In this document: positions 1 through 8,329 of the stretch, in pieces | Layout of the letters: every line of letters begins with the position of its first letter | Position numbering within the stretch: position 1 is the first letter of the stretch | From: Blastocatellia bacterium | GTDB lineage: Bacteria > Acidobacteriota > Blastocatellia > UBA7656 > JADIYM01 | Assembly: GCA_016705245.1 (NCBI GenBank) | Contig: JADIYM010000002.1 | Span: forward strand, 1 to 64,000 | DNA: 64,000 nt | Direction of reading: 5' to 3' | The notes under the pieces: generated by a model | Told to the model about the DNA's origin: nothing | The model's database searches: none | The model's input: the letters and a program-made list of their open reading frames with translations, nothing else | Translations under genes and position numbers: made by a program

Positions 1-305
1 GATGCTGCCCTCGCGGCGAGCGCCGGATCAACGCGGTGCGTGATTCTCGAGACGAGGCTCGACCCGAGGGAGCCGTTGATCTTGAAGAGCAGCTGCGGTG
101 CCAGCCGCTCCAGCTGCGCCCGCCAGGTTGCGTCGACGGTGGCCACGTGAAGCGTCCTGCCGTCGTAATCGAGCGGCGCGGCGGCTCGTCGCGTTGCTGG
201 ACCGACGGCATCCGCCCACGCAGCGAAGACGGCCATCTCAACGGACTGCGGTGAGTCCTGGCCCTCGCGAACGATGCGCGGCAGCAACCGGGAGAGCGAG
301 TTCAC
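1..305 (-). CDS. DciA-like DUF721 protein (partial, cut by window edge)
   Basis: About 101 residues are visible, reading from a GTG start at 305 preceded by a GAGG ribosome-binding site six bases upstream. The translation contains the DUF721 pattern: an alpha-helical N-terminus, then AAWADAVGPATRRAA, then DGRTLHVATVDATWRAQL and LLFKING, matching the W-x2-x-VG, G-x-L-x-V and W-x-x-x-L blocks of that family. DUF721 includes DciA, a protein that helps load the replicative helicase DnaB in bacteria that lack DnaC; many members are uncharacterised. The C-terminus lies outside the window. The frame was read directly from the bases because the start is GTG and the end is missing. Family assignment is fairly sure; a DciA function is inference. 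Confidence 0.7.
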   Translation of the reverse strand, partial: MNSLSRLLPRIVREGQDSPQSVEMAVFAAWADAVGPATRRAAAPLDYDGRTLHVATVDATWRAQLERLAPQLLFKINGSLGSSLVSRITHRVDPALAARAA

Positions 306-402
306 TGTCGACCTCGCATCCGCATGACCGCGCCGAGTGCGGGATCGTGATCGGCGCGGCGACGTCTGGGAGTCGTGTCCATATTGACAGGGACCCCCAG
401 CG

Positions 403-1501
403 TCAGTGCGAGTGCTGAACAGTGCCGCCAGCCGGGGTGAGTTTCGTGAAAGCTGCTCGAGCGTCGGCCACGAATTTTCCGGCGACAGGGTCGTCGGGCA
501 AGGCCTTGTCGAGTGGCACGTGGCGGTGAACGTAGCTCGTAATCGCCGTGTCCTTAGAATCTGCGGCGCGATAGAGACGGAACTCACCTAGCCACTTCGT
601 CTGATTCGGCACGAACCCGACAACGGCGTCACCCGCCTCATCCACCTGATTGAATGAGTGGGAGCTGGTAGGCGGCCACGATCAGGTCGATTCCGGTCGT
701 GCCCGTTCCGATCAACTTCGCAGTCGGTCGATCGACGTAAGCGAGGACGACGATGAGGTCAACTTTCGGGCGCAGCTCGAGCAGGAGCGGCTTCAGTGCT
801 GCGATCGGGTCGAGGAACTTGTAGCCCGAAACGATGTTCCCCGGGGTCCCCTGAGTATCAGAGACGCCGATGATAGCAACCTTCAGCGGCTTGGTTCCGA
901 GACGCGAACCACGAAGCTCCTCGATGATGTACGGCTTGAAGGCAGCCACATCCGCCGAAGCTGGAACGACGTTGGCCGAGATCACGCGACTGAGGAACGG
1001 AAAGCGCTTGAGGCTTTCGGAGTGCACGGGCTTCTTCATGAGCTCCGAGAGATACGGAAGGTCACGAGGTGAAACGTTGGCTGCACCGAATTTGAATTGA
1101 TCGAATGACTTGAGCACCCACTCGTTCTTGACCCGAGCCTCGGCCGCCATGGCCGGGAGTGTCAGGTCGTCGGACAGGAAGTTCCCCGCATCGACCTGAA
1201 GTACGGCAATTGATCTGCCAACCTGTTCCTGCAGAGCTTTCTCGTAGCTGACGCGACGCGCCAGACCCCCCATGGGGCTGCTCGGTCAGCCACAGGTCTC
1301 GAGGCTGCCGTGAATGTCTCCGCTGTATTGCAGCGAGACGGCAAAGCCGTCGTCTGCTCCGAGACGCTCGGCCATGGCCTTGGCGTTGACGCCGCCAGAC
1401 GGACTGCCGAGTTGCGCCTGCACGGACGTTGTGCTAATCCATGCCGTCGAGAGCAGAAGTGCAAGTGTCAGGTTGACCGTAGTTTGCAGAGTATTTCGCA
1501 A
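403..1501 (-). CDS. Secreted UshA/5'-nucleotidase-type metallophosphoesterase, interrupted by in-frame TGA (possible Sec) and a frameshift
   Basis: A TTG start at 1501 with AAAGGAG eight bases upstream gives a signal peptide (LTLALLLSTAWISTTSVQAQ). The mature part begins with SGDIHGSLETCG, a calcineurin-like phosphoesterase metal motif (D-x-H-G). The next codon is TGA (1288-1286), followed in the same frame by PSSPMGGLARR. Relatives with the form CGC-x-GGLARR have Cys at the TGA position, so this is either selenocysteine or a nonsense change. A second break lies near 645, where the frame shifts between AAYQLPLI and VDEAGDAVVGFVPNQ. Past it the reading continues through VPLDKALPDDPVAGK to a stop at 403. 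Expected location is periplasmic or extracellular. With two interruptions it may be a pseudogene or affected by sequence error. Confidence 0.6.
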
Positions 1502-1647
1502 GCGATGAACTCCTTTGGAGACCGGCGTGAGCTGATGATCCGCACGGCTGGCCGAATGGCTCCACACCAACCAGAAACCCCTGTGATGCCGGAAGGTTCG
1601 ACCTCGGCAAATATACCGTAGGGTCAACACGAGCGACAAGAAGGGCG

Positions 1648-2247
1648 ATGTCCGAGCCGAAGACACGGTTCATCCTTGCGTCCGCGTCGCCTCGACGGAC
1701 CGAGATCCTCACGACGCTCGGTCTCGACTTCGACGTACGGGTGCCTGACGTCGACGAGCGGCAGCTGCCGGGAGAATCGCCGCAGCAGTACGTCATGCGT
1801 GCTGCCGTGGCCAAAGTGCGTGCGGTTGTGAACGGGTACCGCGCGGGCGTCGTGATCGGTGCGGATACGGTGGTCGTCATCGACGGCCAGCCGTTGGGAA
1901 AACCCGGCGATGCCGCGGACGCGAAACGAATGCTCAGGGCGCTCGGCGGCCGATGGCACGCCGTGATGACCGGCGTCGCCGTCCAGCGGATCGAGACCGG
2001 TGACGAAGCAGTGGATTTCGAGAAGACGCTCGTGCGGTTTCGCGATCTCGGTGACGAAGAGATCGAGGCTTACATCGCGACCGGCGAACCGGTTGACAAG
2101 GCCGGCGCCTACGCGATCCAGGGACGCGGGATGCTCTTCGTCACTGAGATCGCGGGGAACTATCAGAATGTCGTCGGCCTACCGGTTCCGTTGCTCGATC
2201 GACTTGTCCGGCAGATTGGTGCGAACCTCCGATCGGGCGAGGAGTAG
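1648..2247 (+). CDS. maf: Maf-family nucleoside triphosphate pyrophosphatase
   Basis: The protein has 199 residues, normal for Maf. Diagnostic motifs are LASASPRR (residues 10-17), GADTVV (71-76), the G-K-P block after it, EPVDKAGAYAIQGRG and the C-terminal NYQNVVGLP. Maf proteins hydrolyse non-canonical or damaged nucleoside triphosphates (dTTP/UTP or modified forms, depending on subgroup) to monophosphates in the cytosol, and were first described as septum-formation inhibitors. The gene is divergent from the phosphoesterase upstream and lies 10 bp before the small unknown gene downstream, so the two are probably co-transcribed. Nothing is unusual in length or motifs. Confidence 0.93.
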   Translation: MSEPKTRFILASASPRRTEILTTLGLDFDVRVPDVDERQLPGESPQQYVMRAAVAKVRAVVNGYRAGVVIGADTVVVIDGQPLGKPGDAADAKRMLRALGGRWHAVMTGVAVQRIETGDEAVDFEKTLVRFRDLGDEEIEAYIATGEPVDKAGAYAIQGRGMLFVTEIAGNYQNVVGLPVPLLDRLVRQIGANLRSGEE

Positions 2248-2257
2248 AATTGCCGCG

Positions 2258-2614
2258 ATGAGCTTTTCGTATGACATTGAACTCTACCTCCCGACGGCGC
2301 TCCACGGTGCCGGCTCGCAGACGGAATCGCTTGGCGTCTGCAAGATAATCACGCGAAACGTCTTCGTGACGGTCACCGAGCACAACGGCGACGCTCACCT
2401 CGTGTTGCTCGACGAAATGACGGAACTCGATCGGACGCAGCCCCGTTACGTCACGGTCATTGGCAAGACCGTGTTTCCCCGACGGGTTGATCTGCCGAGC
2501 AAGATCTTCGTCGAGACTGCAGCCGGACAGGCCCGCGCGATCAACGGAGACCAGATCGCACGCATCGTCCGACAGGGCGGCGATTCTCGGGGGACAGGCC
2601 GAATTTCGTTCTGA
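2258..2614 (+). CDS. Conserved-looking hypothetical protein, 118 aa
   Basis: An ATG start follows the maf stop by 10 bp and the reading frame runs 118 residues. The protein begins MSFSYDIELYLPTALHG and is mostly beta-strand-like with alternating hydrophobic residues (CKIITRNVFVTVTEH, PRYVTVIGKTVFPRRVDLP, KIFVETAAGQARAING). There is no signal peptide or membrane segment. I do not recognise the family; a small all-beta domain such as a PilZ-like barrel is possible, but the PilZ signature RxxxR is not seen. Its place directly after maf suggests one transcription unit. It ends just before a large hairpin repeat shared with the convergent ribA. Confidence 0.6.
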   Translation: MSFSYDIELYLPTALHGAGSQTESLGVCKIITRNVFVTVTEHNGDAHLVLLDEMTELDRTQPRYVTVIGKTVFPRRVDLPSKIFVETAAGQARAINGDQIARIVRQGGDSRGTGRISF

Positions 2615-2670
2615 CCCGTCGGAAGTCGCCACTGCCCGATTCCCGGGAGTGGTTCACTTTCGATCTCGCC

Positions 2671-2780
2671 GCTCCTTTTGCGCCTTTGCGTCTTCCTTTG
2701 CGCCTTTGCGAGAGACTCTTCAAAACTTCGAAGAAGTTCTCGCAAAGGCGCAAAGGAAGACGCAAAGACGCAAGAGGAGT
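2671..2780. repeat. Class A inverted repeat (GCGCAAAGG type), convergent junction
   Basis: The left arm is built of CTTTGCGCCTTTGCG units and the right arm of their complement, with a short AT-richer loop (ttcaaaacttcgaag) in the middle. It lies between the 3' end of the small gene at 2258 (+) and the 3' end of ribA (-), so in RNA it would form a long hairpin that could end transcription from both sides. The same arm sequence recurs at 18735, 26287, 38986 and 41037. Confidence 0.85.
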
Positions 2781-2852
2781 GTGAAAAACCGAGTCGACGC
2801 GAGAGAAGTCAAACTGACCCACTACGCGATTTCCGTACAGTACGCGGGCGGC

Positions 2853-3518
2853 CTAGAGGATGTGTCCCATCTTCTCGCGCTTCGTCCGAAGGTAGTTCGC
2901 GAACGATTCGTACTGCTGGATGTCGAGTTCCTTCCTGTCGACGACGTTGAGTCCCGCCCTCTCGAGTGCCGCGATCTTCTGCGGATTGTTCGACATCACA
3001 ATGACCTTGCAGAGCCCGAGATCGAAGAGAATCTCGGCACACTGCTGGTACGTGCGCTGATCCGCGGCGAAGCCGAGAGAAAGGTTGGCCTCGACGGTAT
3101 CCTGGCCCTGCTCCTGCAATGCGTAGGCACGGATCTTGTTGAGAATGCCGATGCCGCGACCCTCCTGCTGCTGGTAGACGATCACCCCGCGTCCGGCTTC
3201 CTCGACGAGCTCTAGCGCCCGAGTGAGTTGCTGACCGCAATCGCAGCGAAGGGAATGAAAAACGTCACCGGTCAGACACTGCGAGTGAATCCGGACGAGC
3301 GTCGGTTCTTCCGTGGATAACTCGCCCTTTGCAACGGCGACGAACTCTTCGTCGCTCGTCATGCTTCGATAGCCGATGATCCGAAACTCGCCGTGTTCGG
3401 TCGGAAGACTCGCCTCGGCTACGCGCTCGACCGTGAGGGCGCCCTGTGAAGGCCGACACTCGGGCTCAACCGCCTCTTCTGCCGTGCAACGCTTCGTCAC
3501 TTCGTCTGACATGTCCAT
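2853..3518 (-). CDS. ribA: GTP cyclohydrolase II (riboflavin synthesis)
   Basis: This 221-residue protein converts GTP to 2,5-diamino-6-ribosylamino-pyrimidinone 5'-phosphate, formate and pyrophosphate, the first step of riboflavin synthesis. The zinc-binding cysteines are visible as [17 protein letters not shown] (Cys81, Cys92, Cys94), followed by [11 protein letters not shown] and the [10 protein letters not shown] and TKREKMGH blocks typical of the family. It is a stand-alone RibA, not fused to the RibB (DHBP synthase) domain. The N-terminus carries about 30 extra residues with two Cys, so a later start cannot be excluded. It is monocistronic, convergent with the upstream pair and divergent from the GGDEF gene. 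Confidence 0.92.
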   Translation of the reverse strand: MDMSDEVTKRCTAEEAVEPECRPSQGALTVERVAEASLPTEHGEFRIIGYRSMTSDEEFVAVAKGELSTEEPTLVRIHSQCLTGDVFHSLRCDCGQQLTRALELVEEAGRGVIVYQQQEGRGIGILNKIRAYALQEQGQDTVEANLSLGFAADQRTYQQCAEILFDLGLCKVIVMSNNPQKIAALERAGLNVVDRKELDIQQYESFANYLRTKREKMGHIL

Positions 3519-3577
3519 TTCGTTCCGGAGGCCGCAAATTCTAGTTGTCGCGAGACTTGTGCGTCAAGGAGGGCCTA

Positions 3578-3607
3578 TTGCCCCGTCACCGACCGGCGGT
3601 TTATGAT
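3578..3607 (+). promoter_or_regulatory. Candidate sigma-70 promoter of the FHA-GGDEF gene
   Basis: TTGCCC (3578-3583) and TATGAT (3602-3607) are separated by 18 bp. The expected transcription start falls near 3614, only upstream of the GTG at 3632, which supports that start over an earlier ATG at 3545. Confidence 0.5.
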
Positions 3608-3631
3608 ACGGCAGTTTCTGGAGACGCAAAC

Positions 3632-4618
3632 GTGGACGACAACCAAACCGTCAAGCTCGACAAGGTGGGGTCCGGTTCGAACACGGCGAAGAGGCCGACT
3701 CTGATCGTTCTTCAGGGCGAGAGTCTCGGTTCGGCTGTTCCGCTTGGTGGTCAGATGTTCACGATCGGGAGGGGGAGCGACTGCGAACTTCGCGTCGATG
3801 ACAACCTCGCGTCGCGAGCTCATGCCAGGCTCGAGTCCGCGGCCGGCGGGCTCGTCTACTGCATCGTCGACCTCGGGTCGACGAACGGAACGTTCGTCAA
3901 CAGCCAGGTCGTCGAGGATCCCTACGTGCTGCGCGATGGCGACAAGATCCGGGTGGGTCGGCACGTCTTCAAGTTCGCACTGCTCGACGACGATGAAACG
4001 GAGTTTCAGGAGCGCATCCAGCAGATGATCATCCGTGACGACCTGACGAACCTGCTGACGCAGCGTAGTTTCGTTGTCGAGCTCGAGCGCCAGCTGCTGC
4101 GGAGAAGCGAGCAGGCCGATCGCGGACAGGTGTCGATTCTCATGATGGATCTCGATCATTTCAAGACGGTCAACGATACGTATGGTCACGTCGTCGGCAG
4201 TCAGACGATCAAGCAGGTCGGAGAAATCATCGAAGCCAGCCTCCGAAAATCCGATGTCGCCGCTCGATATGGAGGCGAAGAGTACGTCGCCTACCTCACC
4301 GACATCCCGTCGTCGAGCGCGCCGCTCATCGCCGAGAGGATCCGCGAGACGATCGGCCGTCACGAGATCAGCGTCTCGCGCAAGGGCGCAAACGTCCGAT
4401 TGTCGGTGACCATCAGCATCGGGATCTCAACGTATCCCGTGCACGGCGAGGACCCGATCGAGCTCATCGAGAAGGCGGACCTGGCGCTGTACCGTGCAAA
4501 GGTCGCGGGCCGCAACCGCGTCGTTGAATTCGATCCGCTTCGCGACCGATTCGACGAGGCGGGCTATCAGCGGCTCGAGTTGCGATCGCTGATTCAGGAT
4601 GCGGACTCGAAGGCCTGA
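3632..4618 (+). CDS. FHA-GGDEF diguanylate cyclase
   Basis: The chosen GTG start has GGAGA seven bases upstream and sits just after a promoter-like pair; it gives 328 residues. An N-terminal FHA domain (about 22-116) shows IGRGSDCELRV and LGSTNGTFVN, the phosphothreonine-binding loops. A GGDEF domain follows (about 130-300), starting RDDLTNLLTQRSF and containing MMDLDHFKTVND and the active site RYGGEEY (GGEEF type, so probably active). An RxxD inhibitory site (RKSD) lies five residues before GGEEY, so feedback by c-di-GMP is expected. No membrane segment is seen. FHA domains read Ser/Thr-kinase output, and two such kinases are encoded later in this window, but no direct link is shown. Known family activity: two GTP to c-di-GMP. 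Confidence 0.92.
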   Translation: MDDNQTVKLDKVGSGSNTAKRPTLIVLQGESLGSAVPLGGQMFTIGRGSDCELRVDDNLASRAHARLESAAGGLVYCIVDLGSTNGTFVNSQVVEDPYVLRDGDKIRVGRHVFKFALLDDDETEFQERIQQMIIRDDLTNLLTQRSFVVELERQLLRRSEQADRGQVSILMMDLDHFKTVNDTYGHVVGSQTIKQVGEIIEASLRKSDVAARYGGEEYVAYLTDIPSSSAPLIAERIRETIGRHEISVSRKGANVRLSVTISIGISTYPVHGEDPIELIEKADLALYRAKVAGRNRVVEFDPLRDRFDEAGYQRLELRSLIQDADSKA

Positions 4619-4735
4619 GAGCCGCCTCGCTGGAACTTCGCGGCCGAACGTGCGTTTCAGCGAGCGGTTGACACGGTCGAGCCCTGACTGCCGACTCGTC
4701 ACGATTCTTTCGACTGGTGTATTGTCAGAGTTTGC

Positions 4736-5380
4736 ATGCGAATAGACCTTAATCTTTCGAAAGAGCCCTTCCGCAATCGAACAGCCTTCTGGCTGATCGT
4801 GACTGGCAGCTATGTGGTCGTCCTGTTTTCGCTCGTCTTCGTGCTCGCGCGGGCCGGAGCAGTCGGTGCTGACACGGCGGCCCTGATGGACGAGACCGCG
4901 AAGCAGACCGCGGTCATTGCCGAGCTCGAGGCGACGATTGCCGAGATGAAAGCGGCCGAAGGCCGCGCCCTCTTCACGGACGCGGACCGGCGAGCTCTCG
5001 ACGACGCCCGTGTGCTTCTCGAAAGGAAGTCCGTGGCCTGGTCCCGATTGCTCGGCGACCTTGAGCCGTATGTCCCGGAGCGCGCGAAGCTCACCGGCAT
5101 CCAGATTATCGGGTTTGAGGGGAGCGGCGCCTCGCTCGTCGTGCGACTCCAGATCTCGGGGACCGGCAAGGACATTGACCAGATGACGACCTTCCTTTCC
5201 CGGCTCGACGGGTCTGGCGGCCGGTTTGCGTCCGATCCGGTCGAGAACGGTCCGGTTACCGATTCCAACGATTTTGAGTTCATCATCGACGTTCTGTACC
5301 GTCCGACAGTGGCACCCCAAGCTGTTGAGGAGGCGCAGGCGATGGCGGCTGAAGTTTCGGGGGTGCGAAGCGATGGCTGA
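4736..5380 (+). CDS. PilN-like pilus/secretion inner-membrane assembly protein
   Basis: The 214-residue protein starts MRIDLNLSKEPFRNRTAFW, the PilN/GspL-type N-terminus (NL-x-PF-x-N) that contacts the PilM-like actin-fold protein. One membrane helix (about residues 17-40) is followed by a coiled coil (ALMDETAKQTAVIAELEATIAEMKA) and a ferredoxin-like periplasmic domain. It is the first gene of a four-gene run and overlaps the next by 8 bp. No PilM is present just upstream. Expected role: part of the inner-membrane alignment complex of a type IV pilus or related system. Confidence 0.75.
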   Translation: MRIDLNLSKEPFRNRTAFWLIVTGSYVVVLFSLVFVLARAGAVGADTAALMDETAKQTAVIAELEATIAEMKAAEGRALFTDADRRALDDARVLLERKSVAWSRLLGDLEPYVPERAKLTGIQIIGFEGSGASLVVRLQISGTGKDIDQMTTFLSRLDGSGGRFASDPVENGPVTDSNDFEFIIDVLYRPTVAPQAVEEAQAMAAEVSGVRSDG

Positions 5381-6199
5381 CCTCAACAATCAGGACGGGG
5401 CAGTCGCGCGCCTGCAGGCGGCGTCGGCGGCCAGGTTGCGTTCTCTCGCACGACCTGGTTTTGAAGTCCGATCGTTTCTTCGGGAGATCACCGCTGTCGA
5501 GATCGCGGCAATTCTGGGCTTGATCGTCCTCTTCGGGGCTGTGTTTTCATCTATTTCCGATGGATCCTTCCCGATCAGGTGCGCCGTCTGACGCTCTCGA
5601 ACGAAGTTGCCGCGAACAGTACGAAGATCGATGAGCTGCGTGCGCTGGCGAGTGACCCGGCGGCATTGACGGCTGCATATCAGTCCGTACACGAGAGTCT
5701 CGACAGCTTTCGTGGTCTGACGCTGCAGCCGCGCACGTCAGGTCGGCTTCAGATCATCGGTCTGGTCAACGACCTGACTCGCGAGACCAACGTGGAACTC
5801 ACCAGCCCGATAAGCTTCGAGGCAAGAAACCCTCTTGCCGATGAGGCCAATGAGAAAGGCGGGAAGGCGAAGCGCAAGACACGAAAGAACGACGATGAGA
5901 TTCAAACCTATCCGTCGTTGACTATGACGTGCACGATTTCAGGGAGCTACCCACAGATTCGAGCGTTTCTTGCGAAGTTCGAATCGAGCCGCCAGTTCGC
6001 CATCATCGAGTCGGTCGTGATTTCGTCTTCGGAGGAGGACGAGGAGACTGGCGAAAGGGGCTCGCGGGGCCGGAGCGCCGAGAGGCGCCCGACGGGCGCC
6101 ATCTCGCTCGACATCTCGATGACGGGGTACTTCCAGCCCGACATGATCGGCACCCAACCGGTTGTCGCTGTTGCGGCAAGTACCACCGGGGCGCAATAG
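5373..6199 (+). CDS. PilO-like pilus/secretion assembly protein, frameshifted
   Basis: ATG at 5373 overlaps the pilN stop. The first frame gives a cytoplasmic tail and a membrane helix (AVEIAAILGLIVLFGAVF). At a TTTT run (5543-5546) it shifts; restoring one T yields AVFFIYFRWILPDQVRR and then continues as LTLSNEVAANSTKIDELRA to the stop at 6199. The rest shows the PilO pattern: coiled coil, a LTLQPRTSGRLQIIGLVNDL segment and a periplasmic ferredoxin-like domain with SGSYPQIRAFLAKFESS. A charged insert (KGGKAKRKTRKNDDE) is present. PilO pairs with PilN in the periplasm. The homopolymer position suggests sequence error, but a real lesion is possible. Confidence 0.75.
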
Positions 6200-6208
6200 G
6201 AGTACGGC

Positions 6209-7090
6209 ATGGCGACACATCATCCAGAGAAGCCGATGATGTCGGCCGACCGAAAGAAGATGATCGCGCTGGGCGCACTCTTCGGTCTGCTCGTCATCGT
6301 CTCTGTGTGGAACTTCTGGCTAGCGCCGAAACGAGCCGTTGCGCCTCCGCCGCAGGAAGACGGGCGGGTGCGAAACGCCTACTTGCACAGGTGCGCCGGC
6401 CGGAGGATCCCCGGCCGGTGATGTCGCCCAGACTCAGGTTGGACCCGTCGAGGAGTTCGGTCGCTTGAGATCCTGCCAACGCTCGCGACGTTTTCCGGGG
6501 GGATCGCTGCGAGGAGAAACGTCTTCGATTTCCCGCCTCCGGTGGTAGAGAGACCGAAACCTCCCCCGCCAGTGGAACAGCCGCCGCCCCCGACGATCAA
6601 CATCGGCAACATCAGTCCGGGCAGTGCTATTGCCGGGTCGGCGAAGCCAGTCAACGTCACCGTTACCGGCAGTTATTTCCCTCGGGATGCGGTGGTCATG
6701 GTGAACGGCAATCGCGTGGCCACGCAACGGCAATCCGATTCGATACTGAAGATCACGCTCGGTCCGCGCGACATGGCGTCGGCGGGCTCGGCGAGAATCA
6801 AGGTCGTCTCGTCATCGCAGCCCGACCAGTTGTGGTCGCGCGAGCTTCCGTTCACGCTACAGCCTTCGCCAGAGCCCACCGAGTCGTTCATCTACTCCGG
6901 TCGGATCGGCAATCAGGCGGTCATCGGCTTCAAGGACGGAAAGCGTCCGAAGGTCGTCAGCGTCGGTGACTCGCTCAACGGGGCCGTCCTCTGGAAGATC
7001 GTGGCGATCAACGAGCGTCAGGTCGAGATGCTCGACACGCGCAACGACATCCGCAAGACGATCAGCCTGACGCCGAAGTCGACTACATGA
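6209..7090 (+). CDS. PilP-like assembly protein, with two frameshifts
   Basis: The N-terminus (MATHHPEKPMMSADRKKMI) has one membrane helix (LGALFGLLVIVSVWNFWLA) and then a proline-rich linker. The frame changes near 6365 (into TPTCTGAPAGGSPAGDVAQ) and again near 6468 (into LEILPTLATFSGG), ending in the 182-residue C-terminal frame. That part has RRNVFDFPPP, the R-N-x-F-x-F motif of PilP-like proteins, a PPPP linker, an IPT/TIG-like segment (NISPGSAIAGSAKPVNVTV) and a closing small beta domain (YSGRIGNQAVIGFKDGK). It lies between pilO and the pseudopilin, overlapping the latter by 4 bp. Expected place: inner membrane and periplasm. Confidence 0.65.
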
Positions 7091-8109
7091 AGTACCCGGG
7101 CAAAATCGACCCGAAGGCCCGACGTTTACGTCGGCGACGTTCCGAGCGAGGCTACGCGTTGCTCGGATTCATCGTCGCGCTGACGGTTATGGCCGTGGGA
7201 ATGGGCGTCGCGATTCCGGATGCCCAGATTCAGGCGCGCCGTGAGCTCGAGATCGAGATGATGTGGCGTGGCGAGCAGATGGCTGAGGCCATCGCTCGAT
7301 ACTATTCGGGCGGCGGCAAGGTGCCGCCAGCCGGTCTCGTCGTGAAGTCGCCGCCGCCGCCGTATGGGTACCTGACAGAGCTCAAGAAGCTCCGCGACGG
7401 AGTCAACGTCGGCACCGAGGAGATCTTCCTCGTGCGCAAGAGCGCCTACATCGATCCTTTGACCGGCGAGGAATGGGAACCGATTCGAATCGGCGACCCG
7501 AGGCTGCGGAAGTACTTCCGCGCGTGGGTGCAGGCGACCGGACGACAGCTTCCGCCGATCTACGCGTCTTACATGGGTGGCAGCGCCGTTGTCGACACGA
7601 CACCGAAGCCGGCCGATGGCCAGCCGGACGGTGAGGAGGACGACGAGCTCGACGATGAGGACGACAAGGACCTCGACGAAGACGATGAGGACGAGGATCT
7701 CGACGAGGACGAAGAGGAAGATGACGAGGACGGCGCTCGCCTGCAGGATTCCGGAAACTCGCCGTTCGTCCAGGTGGCCTTCGCCCAGGAAACTCCGCGC
7801 CGAGTCGAGCCGACCAGGCGAGACCCGTCTGCTTCGGTCTTTGGCAACACGCGAAGCACCGGCCCGATCATCGGAGTCGTCAGCAAGGCGCGCGGCAAGT
7901 CCGTTCGCACCCGTTTCGGAATGAACAAGTACGAAGAGATGATTTTCGTCTATATTCCGCCTGCGCCAGTGGGTGTTGTGCCCGGAGCCCAGACGGGCCT
8001 TCCGCCAACGACAACCGGGACGGGCGAGCAGGCGCCGACGGGTGGCACGGACAGCGACGGTGACGGCATACAGGACGGTCTCGAGCCCCAGCAGCCTCCG
8101 AAGCCGTAG
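7087..8109 (+). CDS. Pseudopilin-like protein with a polyacidic insert and a calcium-motif tail
   Basis: The 340-residue protein has a type III prepilin-like signal: a basic leader, then RGYALLGFIVALTVMAVGMG, which should be cut after Gly by the prepilin peptidase. The +5 residue is Gly, not the usual Glu; loss of Glu5 is known in GspK-type minor pseudopilins. A folded segment follows (about 50-160). Residues about 178-218 are almost entirely Asp and Glu. A second segment (TGPIIGVVSKARGKSVRTRFG) and a Pro/Thr/Gly tail ending DSDGDGIQDGLEP, a thrombospondin-3-type calcium motif, complete it. It is the last gene of the pil-like operon. Role as minor pseudopilin or adaptor is inferred. Confidence 0.7.
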   Translation: MKYPGKIDPKARRLRRRRSERGYALLGFIVALTVMAVGMGVAIPDAQIQARRELEIEMMWRGEQMAEAIARYYSGGGKVPPAGLVVKSPPPPYGYLTELKKLRDGVNVGTEEIFLVRKSAYIDPLTGEEWEPIRIGDPRLRKYFRAWVQATGRQLPPIYASYMGGSAVVDTTPKPADGQPDGEEDDELDDEDDKDLDEDDEDEDLDEDEEEDDEDGARLQDSGNSPFVQVAFAQETPRRVEPTRRDPSASVFGNTRSTGPIIGVVSKARGKSVRTRFGMNKYEEMIFVYIPPAPVGVVPGAQTGLPPTTTGTGEQAPTGGTDSDGDGIQDGLEPQQPPKP

Positions 8110-8120
8110 GGACGAGCGCC

Positions 8121-8211
8121 CGCGCCTCTGCGAGACCTCTGCGCCTCTGCGCGAAAATCAGGCTCACGGACGCGTTTCTCGCAGAGTCGCGGAGGACTCG
8201 CAGAGGCGCAG
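8121..8211. repeat. Class A' inverted repeat (GCAGAGGCGCAG type)
   Basis: The arms are ctctgcgcctctgcgcgaaa-like on the left and tttctcgcagag...gaggcgcag on the right. It is a close relative of the GCGCAAAGG repeats with AAA replaced by AGA. It fills most of the 220 bp between the pseudopilin gene and the CpsB-like gene, both on the plus strand. Confidence 0.75.
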
Positions 8212-8329
8212 ATGCTCAATGGTGCATTCAGCAGTCGCCAGGCGATTCAATCCCCTCGGAACTGGCGCTGTGCACGATCGGTGACCTGCTCGTAATCGTC
8301 CCTCCTTTCCGCTATGCTCGCCGATTCGC

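Noticed and set aside
1230..1288. SECIS element after the in-frame TGA
   Set aside because: A small hairpin and a GGUCU sequence are present, but the stem flanking GGUCU pairs poorly, so I do not list a SECIS feature.
7569..7928. A Ser-rich open frame opposite the acidic run of the pseudopilin
   Set aside because: It is merely the complement of Asp/Glu codons (GAC/GAG to Ser/Leu codons), with no independent start signal.
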